A stretch of 64,000 nt of DNA, taken from NCBI GenBank assembly GCA_003281255.1, contig QCCL01000005.1, positions 29,179 to 93,178 of the forward strand, in the 5' to 3' direction. Of this stretch, positions 48,107 through 58,728 are shown piece after piece. Both the position numbers and the translations under genes were made by a program. Numbering within the stretch: the first letter of the stretch is position 1; every line of letters starts with the position of its first letter. The DNA comes from Prochlorococcus sp. AG-347-L02 (lineage in GTDB: Bacteria; Cyanobacteriota; Cyanobacteriia; PCC-6307; Cyanobiaceae). Below the pieces are notes generated by a model. It had not been told where the DNA came from, did not search any database, and saw only the letters and a program-made list of their open reading frames with translations.

Positions 48107-48631
48107 TTATGTTTTTAATTTTTTCATTTGTAAAAGTCTTTGAATAATATCTTCAATAGTTTTTGTATCAATAGGTTTACTATATGAGGACAAAAGTTGT
48201 CTCCCTAATACTTGACTTCCTAAATGCACTAATTGAATGCGTAATGAGGTCAGCAGTTCTAATCCTATGCCACCAGAAAATGTTGCAATTGCAATCGGTT
48301 GACCATTAAATAAATTCCTAAAGTCATCTCCCGAAATAGAAAGCCATGCTATGAAGTTGGAGAGAATGGGAGGTATAGATCCATTATATTCAGGCGCGCA
48401 AATCACCCACTTTTCAATCTTGAAAAGCTTTTTTTTTAATTCTTTTATTTCATTTGGAATATTGTCTTTGCTGTGAATTCTTGGATTAAATAATGGAATA
48501 TCAAGAGTTGTAAGATCTAAAATTTCAGAACTTATTTTAAGTTCATTACTTTTTTCAAGAAATTTTTCAGAAAGTTCTAGATTTTTACCACAGCTAGCAG
48601 TAATTATTATTAGATCTTTTGTTTCAGTCAT
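48107..48631 (-). CDS. NADPH-dependent FMN reductase-like flavoprotein
   Basis: The 174-residue protein has the flavodoxin-like fold motifs IITASCGKNLELSEKFLE and ICAPEYNGSIPPILSNFIAWL, the FMN-binding segment of NAD(P)H:FMN reductases (SsuE/ArsH-like). It follows the flavodiiron pair by 18 bases in the same direction. Whether it reduces their flavins is an inference from position. Confidence 0.85.
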   Translation of the reverse strand: MTETKDLIIITASCGKNLELSEKFLEKSNELKISSEILDLTTLDIPLFNPRIHSKDNIPNEIKELKKKLFKIEKWVICAPEYNGSIPPILSNFIAWLSISGDDFRNLFNGQPIAIATFSGGIGLELLTSLRIQLVHLGSQVLGRQLLSSYSKPIDTKTIEDIIQRLLQMKKLKT

Positions 48632-48648
48632 AAATTAGATACATAAAT

Positions 48649-50451
48649 TTAATAGTTAGCACCTGTTTTGCGGTGATGAACTGCCGTTAGACTATCGGAT
48701 TTTAATATATTACCGTGTTGTACTTCGGCGTAAATTACATAATGATCTCCACATTCCATTCTCTCTTTTACAGAAGCATCTAACCATGCGAGTGACTCAG
48801 GAATGATTATCTGTTCATTAGGAGTTAATTCAATATTCATTCCTTCAAATCTATCTTCTCCAGGTGCAAAGGGCTTTGTGAATCTTTTCAAAGGTTCTTT
48901 AAAATCTTTTTCACTAAGAATATTTAATGCGAATGAATCTCCTATTTGCAGAAGAGACTCTACCGATCTATCTTTTGCTACTGCAATACTTAACCCGGGC
49001 GGAGAAAAACTTGCTTGACTAACCCAAGATGCAAGCATAGCTCCTTTAATATTATTCTCATCTTTGCCTTTAGAAGCTGTCAGGATACAAAGTGAACCAA
49101 TAACTCTTCCAAGAGCTTGTAGCTTTGGATCCGTTTTGCTTGTAATCATTCCAGTATCTGAATTTCTGGGTTTTTTCTTTGCTTTTTTTATAATTTTTCT
49201 TCCAAAGTGAGTTCCTATTTCTTCTAGCTCTTTAATTTTTGGTTTATTAGGGCTGAATTTAATCCTTATAGGGTCAAAACTAAATTTAAAACCACCGTCT
49301 TTTAATTTTGTTTCAAGTAAATCTATAGCTTCGCCGCTCCAGCCAAAACTACCAAAAATTCCCACTGGCTTATCTCTATTCCCCTCTGCTAACAATGTTC
49401 CTAGTGCACTAACTATCGGAGTTGGGGCGTGACCGCCCAATGTGGGGGAGCCTATTAAATATCCATCAGCATTTTGGATAGATTTTACAATTAAATCATT
49501 AGGTGTAAATTCACAATTAATACTTTCAACTTCTACAGAAGTTCTATTTATTCCCTTAGCCAAAGCATCTCCAATTGAGGCTGTATTTCCATACGCACTT
49601 GCATATATCAAAGCTATCTTAGGATTATTTGTTGAGAGATTATCTCCCCACCTAATATAGTCATTTAAAAAGCTTTTTAAGCTATATTCGATTGCGGGAC
49701 CATGTAATGGTGCAATAGTTTTAATGTCATAATCTGCAATTTTTTCAGTTATTGATACTACTTGATTAGACATTGGTGCCATCAAGCAATCATAAAAGTG
49801 TTTCCTATCAATTTCTGTACTAAGTCGATTTGTTTCAGACCAATCAGCAGAAGCAATGTGAGCAGAGAAAATTTTTTCACTAAGAAGTATTTCTTGATTA
49901 CGTTCATAAATTATCAGGCCACCAGGCCAACGTGCTGTTGGGATAGGAATTAACTCTAGTGAAATGTTATCTAATTCTAAATTAAGTTCTTTTTTGATTA
50001 TGTTTATTTCAGGTAATTGAATTTCAATAAAGTTTTCTAAGGTAGGATTTCTTTGATTCCAAAGTTCGCTAATAAGTTTATAACCTGGATTAGAGCAAGT
50101 AATAGTTGTTTTTTGAAATTGGGTACTTATATTTTTTATAGTTTCAATAATTTGGGGATTAATATGACCAGAAATGAAGTTGATTTTATCTAATTTAAAT
50201 TGATCGCAAAACCTAGAAATTACTTTATTAAATGAATTTAAATATTGTTTCTCAGGAGGATAAATAATAAAAAGTTCTTCATGACTTCTAATGAAAAAAG
50301 TATTAAAAGAGGTTCCTCGTTCAAGGTTAAATTCAAGTTCAAATCTTTCTTTATTTTGGTCTAAGAATCTTACACAAGAAAAATTTTCGGTAATTTCAAA
50401 TTCTGATAAGTTTTGATTTTCTGCAAGTATGCCTATATTAATATCTGTCAT
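48649..50451 (-). CDS. flv1: Flavodiiron protein, non-canonical site (Flv1 type)
   Basis: The 600-residue protein has a beta-lactamase-like domain, a flavodoxin domain (ALIYASAYGNTASIGDALAKG) and a C-terminal flavin reductase domain. The usual diiron H-x-E-x-D-H cluster is replaced: at residue 96-101 it reads HINPQI. This loss is known for cyanobacterial Flv1/Flv4. It likely pairs with the neighbouring Flv3 to reduce O2 downstream of photosystem I. Confidence 0.9.
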   Translation of the reverse strand: MTDINIGILAENQNLSEFEITENFSCVRFLDQNKERFELEFNLERGTSFNTFFIRSHEELFIIYPPEKQYLNSFNKVISRFCDQFKLDKINFISGHINPQIIETIKNISTQFQKTTITCSNPGYKLISELWNQRNPTLENFIEIQLPEINIIKKELNLELDNISLELIPIPTARWPGGLIIYERNQEILLSEKIFSAHIASADWSETNRLSTEIDRKHFYDCLMAPMSNQVVSITEKIADYDIKTIAPLHGPAIEYSLKSFLNDYIRWGDNLSTNNPKIALIYASAYGNTASIGDALAKGINRTSVEVESINCEFTPNDLIVKSIQNADGYLIGSPTLGGHAPTPIVSALGTLLAEGNRDKPVGIFGSFGWSGEAIDLLETKLKDGGFKFSFDPIRIKFSPNKPKIKELEEIGTHFGRKIIKKAKKKPRNSDTGMITSKTDPKLQALGRVIGSLCILTASKGKDENNIKGAMLASWVSQASFSPPGLSIAVAKDRSVESLLQIGDSFALNILSEKDFKEPLKRFTKPFAPGEDRFEGMNIELTPNEQIIIPESLAWLDASVKERMECGDHYVIYAEVQHGNILKSDSLTAVHHRKTGANY

Positions 50452-50467
50452 TTTAAAGACTTATTCT

Positions 50468-52243
50468 TTAATAGTGATTAGCAACTTTTCTGTGATGAAC
50501 TGCTGTTTTGCATGATAAGTCAGAAACATTACCATTTTCAACAATTCCGTAAATTATCCAATGGTCTGGAGTCTCCAGTCTGGAACTAACTTTACAATCT
50601 AAAAAGGCGAGTGAATCTGAGAGAACTGGTCCACCTTCAGCGATGTTGCTAATTACATCTACATCTGCAAATCTATCAGCTCCAGGGGCAAATCTTTTTA
50701 AAAAATGTCTGAACATTTTTTGATAGTTATCTTCTCTCAAGATATTCACAACAAAACCTTTCCCAACTTGCATATATGACTCAATAGCTCTATCTTTTGC
50801 TACTGCAACTGTAATACCTGGTGGAGAAAAGCTTGCTTGACTAACCCAGCTTGCTACCATTGCACTTTGTCTAAATGTCGAACCTTCCCCTTGGCTCGCT
50901 GTAACTACATATAATCCTCCACTTAATCTACCTAACGCTTTATCTAGATTTGAATCAAGGCTCTTCATAGAGGCAATGTTCTTCTTTTTATTGATTAATT
51001 GACCCAAGTCAGTTCCAGCTTCTTCGAATTGTTGATAAACAATGGGATCTGGAATATTTTTTACTCTTAAAGGGGAGAAAGCTTCTTTTTGACCAAGTTC
51101 TCTTAATTTATTTGCTAAGGAATCTATTGGTTCGTCATTTCCACCAAATGCATCATAGACAGCAGTAAATTGTTTTGGTTTTAGTGCTGCAAATAAAGTA
51201 CCGAGTGATTCTTTCAATTCATTATCTGAGTCTACTGGCCATGTAGGAACGACTACTGCTTTTGATTCGGAAATTAAACTTGTCAATTCTTGCGGGTCAG
51301 AAGATCTTAAATCAATTAGTTGAACCTGTGCATCTGCTTTACTTATGCCATGAGATATCGCTTGACTTAGTCGATCACAATAACCATAGTCGCTTATATA
51401 GCAGACTGATACAAAATCATTACCTTTGCTTTTATTGCTACTCCATTCTAGATATTTTCCTTTCCAAAAATTGACCTGATTATGCAGCAACGGCCCATGA
51501 CCAACAGCTATTGTTTTTAATGCAGGTAGCTTATCTATTCTTTTAATTGCTTGTAGAACGCTTCTAGCGTTTGGACCCATAAGGCAATCGTAATAAAAAC
51601 GGAAATCATCGTATATTTCTTTTTGGTCGTTGTCAAAAAATTCGTCAGAACAATAATGGAGTCCAAATGCATCGCATGTATATAGAACATGTGTGCTGTG
51701 ATCATATGAAAAAATTGTATCTGGCCAATGTAAATTTGGTGCACTTATAAATTCAATATTATGTTCTAAACCGCTATTAGGATTAGTTCCGAGATTTAAA
51801 AAATCTCCACTCTTAACCTCTAGACGCTTAAAGGGAATATGTATTTGATCTTCTATAAATTTAAGGGCTAATTTTGATCCAACAACTGTAATATTTTGGT
51901 TAAATTCTAAAAGATTACTTATTAAACCAGAATGATCGGGTTCTGTATGGCTTGTAATTAAATAATCAACTTCTTGTGGATTTACTTTTTTTAGTAATTC
52001 TTCAAACCATAATTTTTCGAACTTTGCGTGACTAGTATCAATAATTGCTATTTTTTCTCCTCTAATAATAAAACTGTTGTATGTAGTTCCATTTCTTAAA
52101 CCGAATTCAATATCAAATCTACTGCGATCCCAATCTAGAGATCTTATGGCGCAAGAATCATCACTGAAGTTTTGAGATTGGACTGTCAATTTGTTATTTA
52201 TTTGTGCCAATTTAGAATTACTTGTCTGGGCAGGGGCTATCAT
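50468..52243 (-). CDS. flv3: Flavodiiron protein, canonical site (Flv3 type)
   Basis: The 591-residue protein has the same three domains as the neighbour, but the diiron ligands are intact: HTEPDH at residues 99-104. The flavodoxin domain (ISDYGYCDRLSQAISHG) and flavin reductase domain follow. Located 16 bases upstream of Flv1 on the same strand, it would supply the catalytic centre of a Flv1/Flv3 heterodimer for light-driven oxygen photoreduction (Mehler-like). Confidence 0.92.
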   Translation of the reverse strand: MIAPAQTSNSKLAQINNKLTVQSQNFSDDSCAIRSLDWDRSRFDIEFGLRNGTTYNSFIIRGEKIAIIDTSHAKFEKLWFEELLKKVNPQEVDYLITSHTEPDHSGLISNLLEFNQNITVVGSKLALKFIEDQIHIPFKRLEVKSGDFLNLGTNPNSGLEHNIEFISAPNLHWPDTIFSYDHSTHVLYTCDAFGLHYCSDEFFDNDQKEIYDDFRFYYDCLMGPNARSVLQAIKRIDKLPALKTIAVGHGPLLHNQVNFWKGKYLEWSSNKSKGNDFVSVCYISDYGYCDRLSQAISHGISKADAQVQLIDLRSSDPQELTSLISESKAVVVPTWPVDSDNELKESLGTLFAALKPKQFTAVYDAFGGNDEPIDSLANKLRELGQKEAFSPLRVKNIPDPIVYQQFEEAGTDLGQLINKKKNIASMKSLDSNLDKALGRLSGGLYVVTASQGEGSTFRQSAMVASWVSQASFSPPGITVAVAKDRAIESYMQVGKGFVVNILREDNYQKMFRHFLKRFAPGADRFADVDVISNIAEGGPVLSDSLAFLDCKVSSRLETPDHWIIYGIVENGNVSDLSCKTAVHHRKVANHY

Positions 52244-52363
52244 AGAATAATTCGCTTTATAAATTTACTTTAGTTATATAGAATATAGATCCGCGTGATC
52301 ATTTTTGCGAAATAACCGAAATTACGCTTTTCTTTAATTTTTATTCTTCTTTATTCTGGGTAA

Positions 52364-55024
52364 ATGACAACTCAAATAATTAAAAAAATAGTTACTGGAG
52401 ATGAGATAAGAAATGCCTTTTTAAAATTTTATAGTGAAAAATTCCATAAAATCATTCCAAGTGCATCTTTAATTCCAGATGATCCTACGGTTATGCTCAC
52501 AATTGCTGGAATGCTACCTTTTAAACCAGTTTTTTTAGGTTTAAAACAAAGACCATCAAAAAGGGCTACATCTAGCCAAAAGTGCATCAGAACAAACGAT
52601 ATAGAAAACGTTGGAGTTACAGCTAGACACCATACTTTTTTTGAAATGCTTGGTAATTTCTCTTTTGGAGATTATTTCAAACGAGAAGCTATTCAGTGGG
52701 CTTGGGAATTAGTTACTAATATTTATCAACTTTCTGTTGAAAATATAATTGTGAGTGTTTTTTACGAAGATGCAGAGTCTGCAAAAATTTGGAGAGATGA
52801 AATTGGTATTCATCCAGATAGGATAGTGAAACTAGGTGAGAAAGATAATTTTTGGTCATCTGGGAAAACAGGTCCATGTGGACCTTGTTCAGAACTTTAT
52901 TACGATTTTTATCCTGAAAAAGGTCTTCAGAATATTGATTTAGAAGATGGAGATCGTTTTATTGAATTTTATAATCTTGTTTTCATGCAATATAATCGTG
53001 ATCCTAGTGGAAAATTGACAGATTTAAAATTTAAAAATATTGATACTGGAATGGGCCTTGAAAGGATGGCTCAAATATTGCAAAAAAAACAAAATAATTA
53101 TGAGACAGATTTAATTTTTCCTATCATTCAAAAAATTTGTGAGATTGCAAATATTGATTATTTTTCTTCAGAAGATAAAAATAAAATTTCTTTAAAAATA
53201 ATTGGAGATCATACAAGAGCTGTTATTCATTTAATTTCTGATGGAGTAGTAGCAAGTAATCTAGGCAGGGGCTATATATTAAGAAGGCTTATTAGAAGAA
53301 TGGTAAGACATGGGAGATTATTAGGCATAACAAATGAATTTTTACCTCATATTGCTACTGTCGGTATCAATTTAATGCAAAATAATTATCCTGATTTAAA
53401 AAATAATAATGATTTAATTTTGAATGAAATAAAAATTGAAGAAGTAAGGTTTAGGGAAACTCTTGAAAGAGGAGAGAAATTGCTAGATGAGTTAATTTTT
53501 TCAGGGCAGAAATTAATTTCTGGTTTTAAAGCTTTTGAACTTTATGATACTTATGGATTTCCTTTAGAACTTACTGTAGAAATTGCTGAAGAAAATGGTA
53601 TCAGTGTAGATGTAAAGTGTTTTGAAGAAGAAATGAATGCACAAAAAGAGAGAGCTAAAGCTGCTTCAAGTAATATTGATTTGACATTAGAGGGATCATT
53701 AGAGCGAGAAATAGATCTTTTTAACAAAACTGTTTTTAATGGTTATGATTCACTTCTTTCGGAAGCTGAAATAATGGGTATATTTTTGGATTCAACGTTA
53801 GTTAGGCAAGCAAGTAAAGGTCAGAAAGTTTTAATTGTTCTTGATCAGACAACTTTTTATGGAGAATCTGGCGGCCAAGTTGGTGATATTGGAACGATAT
53901 TTTCCAAAGATGTAGAGGTTTTGGTTGATAATGTTATTCGAAAGAAAAATGTTTTTTTACATTATGGAACGATCAGAAAAGGAATATTAATTATTGGACA
54001 AAAAGTTAAGACCAATGTTAAATCCTCTAATAGAGCTAAGGCTGCTGCAAATCATACAGCTACTCATTTATTGCAATCTGCTCTCAAATTAATCGTTAAT
54101 GAAGGTGTTGGACAAAAAGGTTCATTAGTAGCCTTTAATAAATTAAGGTTTGACTTTAATTCTTCAAATCCTATTTCTAAAGATCAAATTTCTAAGATTG
54201 AGACTCTAATTAACTCTTGGATTATGGAAAATCATATCCTAGAAATAAAAAATATGTCTAAGAGTGAGGCTCTTCAAAAGGGAGCAGTGGCCATGTTTGG
54301 AGAAAAATATGATGATGAAGTGCGCGTTGTTAATGTGCCAGGGGTTTCAATGGAACTTTGTGGCGGCACGCACGTTAAAACTACATCCGAATTAGGTTCT
54401 TTCAAAATAATTAGTGAGGAAGGAATCTCAGCCGGAGTTAGAAGAATCGAAGCATTGTCAGGCCAATCAGCATTAGACTATTTCAGTGATAGAAATGCTC
54501 TAGTAAATCAACTAAGTGATTTGTTAAAAGCAAATCCTAATCAACTTTTTGAAAGGGTTAATAATTTGCAAGCAGAGCTTATTAATAAGAATAAAGAGAT
54601 ACAAAAAATGAAAGATGAAATTGCATACTTTAAATACTCTTCTATAAAATCATCAGCAGAAATAATAAATTCTTTTTCAATTTTAATAAATCAGATTGAT
54701 GGCTTAGATGGAAATTCTTTGCAATCTGCAGCACTTAATTTAACTGGTCATTTGGGAAATAAAGCAATAGTGATTCTTGGGGGAATACCAAATCCAGAAA
54801 ATAGAAAGTTGTTATTTGTAGTTTCTTTAGGTGATGATGCAGTAAAAATAGGATTGCATGCAGGTAAATTAATTAATGAGATTGCAAGAATTTGTTCGGG
54901 AGGTGGAGGAGGAAAGCCTAACTTTGCTCAAGCAGGTGCTAAAGATATTGATAAGTTAAGTGATGCTTTAGATTATGCTAAAAATCATTTGCAAAAAATA
55001 TTAGATAGTCATTCTGATAAATAA
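52364..55024 (+). CDS. alaS: Alanyl-tRNA synthetase
   Basis: Charges tRNA-Ala. The 886-residue protein has the class II core ([39 protein letters not shown]), the editing-domain zinc motif [11 protein letters not shown] plus CGGTHV, and a C-terminal [13 protein letters not shown] segment. Its 3' end overlaps the convergent speA end by 16 bases. Confidence 0.97.
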   Translation: MTTQIIKKIVTGDEIRNAFLKFYSEKFHKIIPSASLIPDDPTVMLTIAGMLPFKPVFLGLKQRPSKRATSSQKCIRTNDIENVGVTARHHTFFEMLGNFSFGDYFKREAIQWAWELVTNIYQLSVENIIVSVFYEDAESAKIWRDEIGIHPDRIVKLGEKDNFWSSGKTGPCGPCSELYYDFYPEKGLQNIDLEDGDRFIEFYNLVFMQYNRDPSGKLTDLKFKNIDTGMGLERMAQILQKKQNNYETDLIFPIIQKICEIANIDYFSSEDKNKISLKIIGDHTRAVIHLISDGVVASNLGRGYILRRLIRRMVRHGRLLGITNEFLPHIATVGINLMQNNYPDLKNNNDLILNEIKIEEVRFRETLERGEKLLDELIFSGQKLISGFKAFELYDTYGFPLELTVEIAEENGISVDVKCFEEEMNAQKERAKAASSNIDLTLEGSLEREIDLFNKTVFNGYDSLLSEAEIMGIFLDSTLVRQASKGQKVLIVLDQTTFYGESGGQVGDIGTIFSKDVEVLVDNVIRKKNVFLHYGTIRKGILIIGQKVKTNVKSSNRAKAAANHTATHLLQSALKLIVNEGVGQKGSLVAFNKLRFDFNSSNPISKDQISKIETLINSWIMENHILEIKNMSKSEALQKGAVAMFGEKYDDEVRVVNVPGVSMELCGGTHVKTTSELGSFKIISEEGISAGVRRIEALSGQSALDYFSDRNALVNQLSDLLKANPNQLFERVNNLQAELINKNKEIQKMKDEIAYFKYSSIKSSAEIINSFSILINQIDGLDGNSLQSAALNLTGHLGNKAIVILGGIPNPENRKLLFVVSLGDDAVKIGLHAGKLINEIARICSGGGGGKPNFAQAGAKDIDKLSDALDYAKNHLQKILDSHSDK

Positions 55025-56955
55025 CTACTTTTTCTGAGACTAATTTCGATTTGATCTATTAATTTCCTTGCTTCTTCAATAGTTAAATTTTTTTGATCAA
55101 TTGATGATTCGGTATTAATTCTTATAGATTCAACCAAAGAAGCTGAACTGTAATCTAATAATTGTAATATTTCAGATTTACTGTCCTCTTTAATAATATT
55201 TTTTACCTTATATGAATTATCTTGATTTATATCTATATGAACAACGTTTGTACTGCCAAATAAATTGTGCAAGTTTCCTAATGCTTCTTGATAGGCTCCA
55301 GTCATAAAAATTCCAATTAGATAATCTTTATCTTGCACTGGTTTATGTAAATTTAGTAATGATTTAATTTTTCCATCATCAATAAAATTATTTAGTTTCC
55401 CATCTGAATCACAAGTTAAATCTGCAAAATTGCCTTTGCAAAACGGCTCCTCTAAGTGCCTATGTATTGGTACTATTGGAAAAATCTGATTTATTGCCCA
55501 GCTATCGGGAATAGATTTAAAGATAGATAAATTTGCATAGTAAGTTGATGCAAGAGTTTCTGTAATTTCAGATAAATCAGGGTGATTGATTTCATCATTA
55601 TTCAGGTTATTAGAAATTTCTTTTGCGCAAGCCCAGGTCAGTTCTTCGGCATAAGCTCGTTCTGCTAAACTTAAAAATCCCAATCTAAAGGCAACTAAGC
55701 AATCTTCTTTAAACTTTTTTGCATCATTCCATAGTTCAATTATTTGAGATAAATTTATTTTTTTATTTTTAATTTTTTTTAATTCATAGAAAGTTTCCAG
55801 TAAATTTGAAATGATTAATTTTTGATTTTTTTTATCAAAAATTTGTAGTTTGGAACTGACATGGCTTGTTCCTAAAACATTAAAAATTAAAACTGAACAA
55901 TGACTAATGATTGCTCTTCCACTTTCTGAGATTATTATTGGATGCTTGATATTATTTAATTCACATGAATCTTTAATGGTTGCGATTACATCGTTGGCAT
56001 AATTTTGAAGAGAATAATTAGTAGAGGTGTTGGAGGAGGTTTTAGTTCCATCAAAATCTATCCCTAATCCTCCCCCTACGTCGATATATTGCATTGGGGC
56101 TCCTAGTTTGCATAGTTCAACATATATTTGACTCGCTTCTTGTAATGCGTCTTTGATCACTGCAATATCACTTATTTGACTTCCTATATGAAAATGGAGC
56201 AATTTCATTTCGTTTATAAGATTTGCTTCTTTAAGTTCTTTTATTGTCGACATAATTTCTGGGATTGATAATCCAAATTTGGAATTATCTCCAATAGATT
56301 TGCCCCACCTACCACTACTTTTACTTGATAACTTTGCTCTAATGCCTATCAATGGAGTCGCGTTAAGTTCTTGAACTGCTTGAATAATTCTTTTTACTTC
56401 ATCTCGTTGTTCAATAACTATTATCGGATTTTTGCCGAGTTTTCTGGCCAAAGTAGCAATCTCAATATATTTTTTATCTTTATATCCGTTGCATATCAAT
56501 AATGAATTTTGGTTTTCAAGAAGTGCAAGACCAATTAATAGTTCTGATTTACTTCCTACTTCTAAACCAAAATTCCATTGGCTACCAAATTCTATTATCT
56601 TTTCTAGGACATTTTTCTGTTGATTACATTTGACAGGAAAAACGCCTTGATAAATATTCTTATATTTATAAGTTTTAATTGCTTTTAAAAAAGAGTCATG
56701 TAATGCATTTATTCGGTCTTTCAAAATATCATTAAATCTTATAATTAATGGAGGATTTATTTCTCTACTTTTAAGTTCTTTGACAAGCTTAAAAAGATCA
56801 ATCTTATTTTGAGATTTTATATCTTTAGTTATTGATATGTTTCCTTTGGAATTTATAGAAAAATATTTATCTCCCCATTTGTCTATGTGGTAAGTTGAAA
56901 TACTATCTTCAATAGTCCAAATTTTCTTTAATTTTTTCGGCTCAAAATTGGTCAA
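55009..56955 (-). CDS. speA: Biosynthetic arginine decarboxylase
   Basis: PLP enzyme giving agmatine for polyamine synthesis. The 648-residue protein has the PLP Lys segment [14 protein letters not shown] and [18 protein letters not shown] and [10 protein letters not shown]. Its length and layout match the SpeA class of fold type III decarboxylases. It is convergent with alaS. Confidence 0.94.
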   Translation of the reverse strand: MTNFEPKKLKKIWTIEDSISTYHIDKWGDKYFSINSKGNISITKDIKSQNKIDLFKLVKELKSREINPPLIIRFNDILKDRINALHDSFLKAIKTYKYKNIYQGVFPVKCNQQKNVLEKIIEFGSQWNFGLEVGSKSELLIGLALLENQNSLLICNGYKDKKYIEIATLARKLGKNPIIVIEQRDEVKRIIQAVQELNATPLIGIRAKLSSKSSGRWGKSIGDNSKFGLSIPEIMSTIKELKEANLINEMKLLHFHIGSQISDIAVIKDALQEASQIYVELCKLGAPMQYIDVGGGLGIDFDGTKTSSNTSTNYSLQNYANDVIATIKDSCELNNIKHPIIISESGRAIISHCSVLIFNVLGTSHVSSKLQIFDKKNQKLIISNLLETFYELKKIKNKKINLSQIIELWNDAKKFKEDCLVAFRLGFLSLAERAYAEELTWACAKEISNNLNNDEINHPDLSEITETLASTYYANLSIFKSIPDSWAINQIFPIVPIHRHLEEPFCKGNFADLTCDSDGKLNNFIDDGKIKSLLNLHKPVQDKDYLIGIFMTGAYQEALGNLHNLFGSTNVVHIDINQDNSYKVKNIIKEDSKSEILQLLDYSSASLVESIRINTESSIDQKNLTIEEARKLIDQIEISLRKSSYLSE

Positions 56956-57077
56956 TTTATCTCTTAGTGATTAATAAATGTTTTTGAAAATAACTCAAAA
57001 CAATATCTTTTATTTTAATGATTACTTGCCAAGTTACCACCCAAAAGTTGAATATACATAGAGTGATTATTAACTAA

Positions 57078-57536
57078 ATGACCAAAGAGAGAACCTTTAT
57101 TGCAATTAAACCAGATGGAGTTCAAAGAGGATATGTTGCTGAGATTATTGGCAGATTTGAAAAAAAAGGATTTAAACTGGTTGGTTTAAAGCAATTAATC
57201 CCCTCAGAAGATCTTGCTCAAAATCATTATGGTGTTCATAGAGAAAGACCCTTTTTTGGTGATTTAGTAGACTTTATTTCAAGTGGTCCTGTTGTAGCAA
57301 TGGTGTGGGAAGGAGCAGGAGTTATTTTGAGTGCTAGAAAACTAATAGGTGCAACAAAACCTCTTGAAGCAGATCCTGGAACAATTAGAGGTGATTTGGC
57401 TATTGATATTGGGAGAAATATTATTCATGGTTCTGATGGAGAAGATACCGCAAAATTTGAAATCGATCTATGGTTTAACGAAGAGGAATTATGTGATTGG
57501 GAAACTTCTGATGCCAAATGGCGATCTGAAAATTAA
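57078..57536 (+). CDS. ndk: Nucleoside diphosphate kinase
   Basis: Equilibrates nucleoside triphosphates. The 152-residue protein begins with [13 protein letters not shown] and has catalytic His in [12 protein letters not shown]. It is a single gene between the divergent speA and convergent thiO; the stop lies three bases from the thiO stop. Confidence 0.97.
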   Translation: MTKERTFIAIKPDGVQRGYVAEIIGRFEKKGFKLVGLKQLIPSEDLAQNHYGVHRERPFFGDLVDFISSGPVVAMVWEGAGVILSARKLIGATKPLEADPGTIRGDLAIDIGRNIIHGSDGEDTAKFEIDLWFNEEELCDWETSDAKWRSEN

Positions 57537-57539
57537 AAT

Positions 57540-58649
57540 TCAAATCTCAAATCTATCTAAACTAAATTTTTCTAAAAAGCTTTTTTCTATTTCTTTGAGA
57601 CCTTTATTTTGAACTATTTTCAAAAGAAGATCACTTGTTATTGCAGAAAATAAAACCCCATTTCTGTAATGTCCTGTAGCTATAAAAAGGTTTTCAATTT
57701 TTGATTTTCCTATTATTGGTTTAAGATCTGGTGTGCAGGGCCTAAATCCCCACCAATGTTCCATTTGTGGCCAATTAATAGCTTCTGGTAATAAGGAGAG
57801 AATGCCTTCTTGCAGTTGTTTAATGCCATTAGGAGTATTACCCTGATTAAAGTTTGAATCTTTTTCAACTGTCGCTCCAACGATAATAAGTCCATCATCA
57901 CGGGGAACTAGATAAGTTTTTGGACCGAAAATAACTCTTTTCAAAAAATTTGTTGGACCTTGTATTGATAGCATTTGCCCCTTTACAGGAAAGACTGGAA
58001 TCTTATTAAAAATTTTTTTACTCCAAGCACCACTGCAAATAATCGCTTTTTCGCAGTTAATTTTTTTTAGTTCCCCAGTGGCACATAAAACTTTTGCACC
58101 AGTAATTTTGTTTTTTTCTAATATCAAATCCTCTACTTCTGATCCTTCTTGAAATTCGACTCCCTGCAAAGAGCATGCTCTCTCAAGAGCACGCATCAGT
58201 CTTCTTCGGTTATCTATTTGACCATCTTGTTCAAATAGTAAACCATATTTCCAAATAGAATTCATGCCATTAATTTCTGTTTGAAGGTCTTTATGATTTA
58301 AATATTTTCCATATTCATAAGTTGGAAACTTTTCAAGATCTTCTTTATTTTTAAAAGGAACTACTATTCCACATTTTTTTAAACCGCATTTAATACTACT
58401 ATCTTGTTCAATACTTTGTATCCACTTTGGAATTAGACTTTGACTTTCTTGGCCAAATTTTAGTAATTCATCTTCGAGCCCTTCGGCATGAGTAGCTAAC
58501 ATTCCTGCAGCAACAAATCCAGCTGATTCATTTCTGTTTTTGCTTAAAACTAAAACTTTGAAATTATTTCTAGCAAATTCATAAGCAATAGATAAACCTA
58601 AAAGTCCACCGCCAATAATTAATATTGAATTTTTTGTTTCTTGTGTCAT
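57540..58649 (-). CDS. thiO: Glycine oxidase ThiO (thiamine synthesis)
   Basis: FAD-dependent amino-acid oxidase, 369 residues. It has IIGGGLLGLSIAYEFARN (FAD Rossmann), GFVAAGMLATHAEG, and the C-terminal GHYRNGVLFSAIT typical of ThiO. It forms the iminoacetate precursor for the thiazole of thiamine. It stands alone here, not fused to ThiG. Confidence 0.87.
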   Translation of the reverse strand: MTQETKNSILIIGGGLLGLSIAYEFARNNFKVLVLSKNRNESAGFVAAGMLATHAEGLEDELLKFGQESQSLIPKWIQSIEQDSSIKCGLKKCGIVVPFKNKEDLEKFPTYEYGKYLNHKDLQTEINGMNSIWKYGLLFEQDGQIDNRRRLMRALERACSLQGVEFQEGSEVEDLILEKNKITGAKVLCATGELKKINCEKAIICSGAWSKKIFNKIPVFPVKGQMLSIQGPTNFLKRVIFGPKTYLVPRDDGLIIVGATVEKDSNFNQGNTPNGIKQLQEGILSLLPEAINWPQMEHWWGFRPCTPDLKPIIGKSKIENLFIATGHYRNGVLFSAITSDLLLKIVQNKGLKEIEKSFLEKFSLDRFEI

Positions 58650-58728
58650 TTAATAATAAATATTTTTATTTATGTTTTGGTCCTCTTTTCTTTTATATCC
58701 AATAATATTAATAAAGAGACTTTTGATA

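Noticed and set aside
52244..52363. Possible RNA gene between flv3 and alaS
   Set aside because: The 120 bases show no tRNA-like fold or strong hairpin, so they are probably promoter sequence.
58672..58728. In-frame extension of gatB
   Set aside because: Hydrophobic 19 residues without family similarity; the ATG at 58729 gives the expected start.
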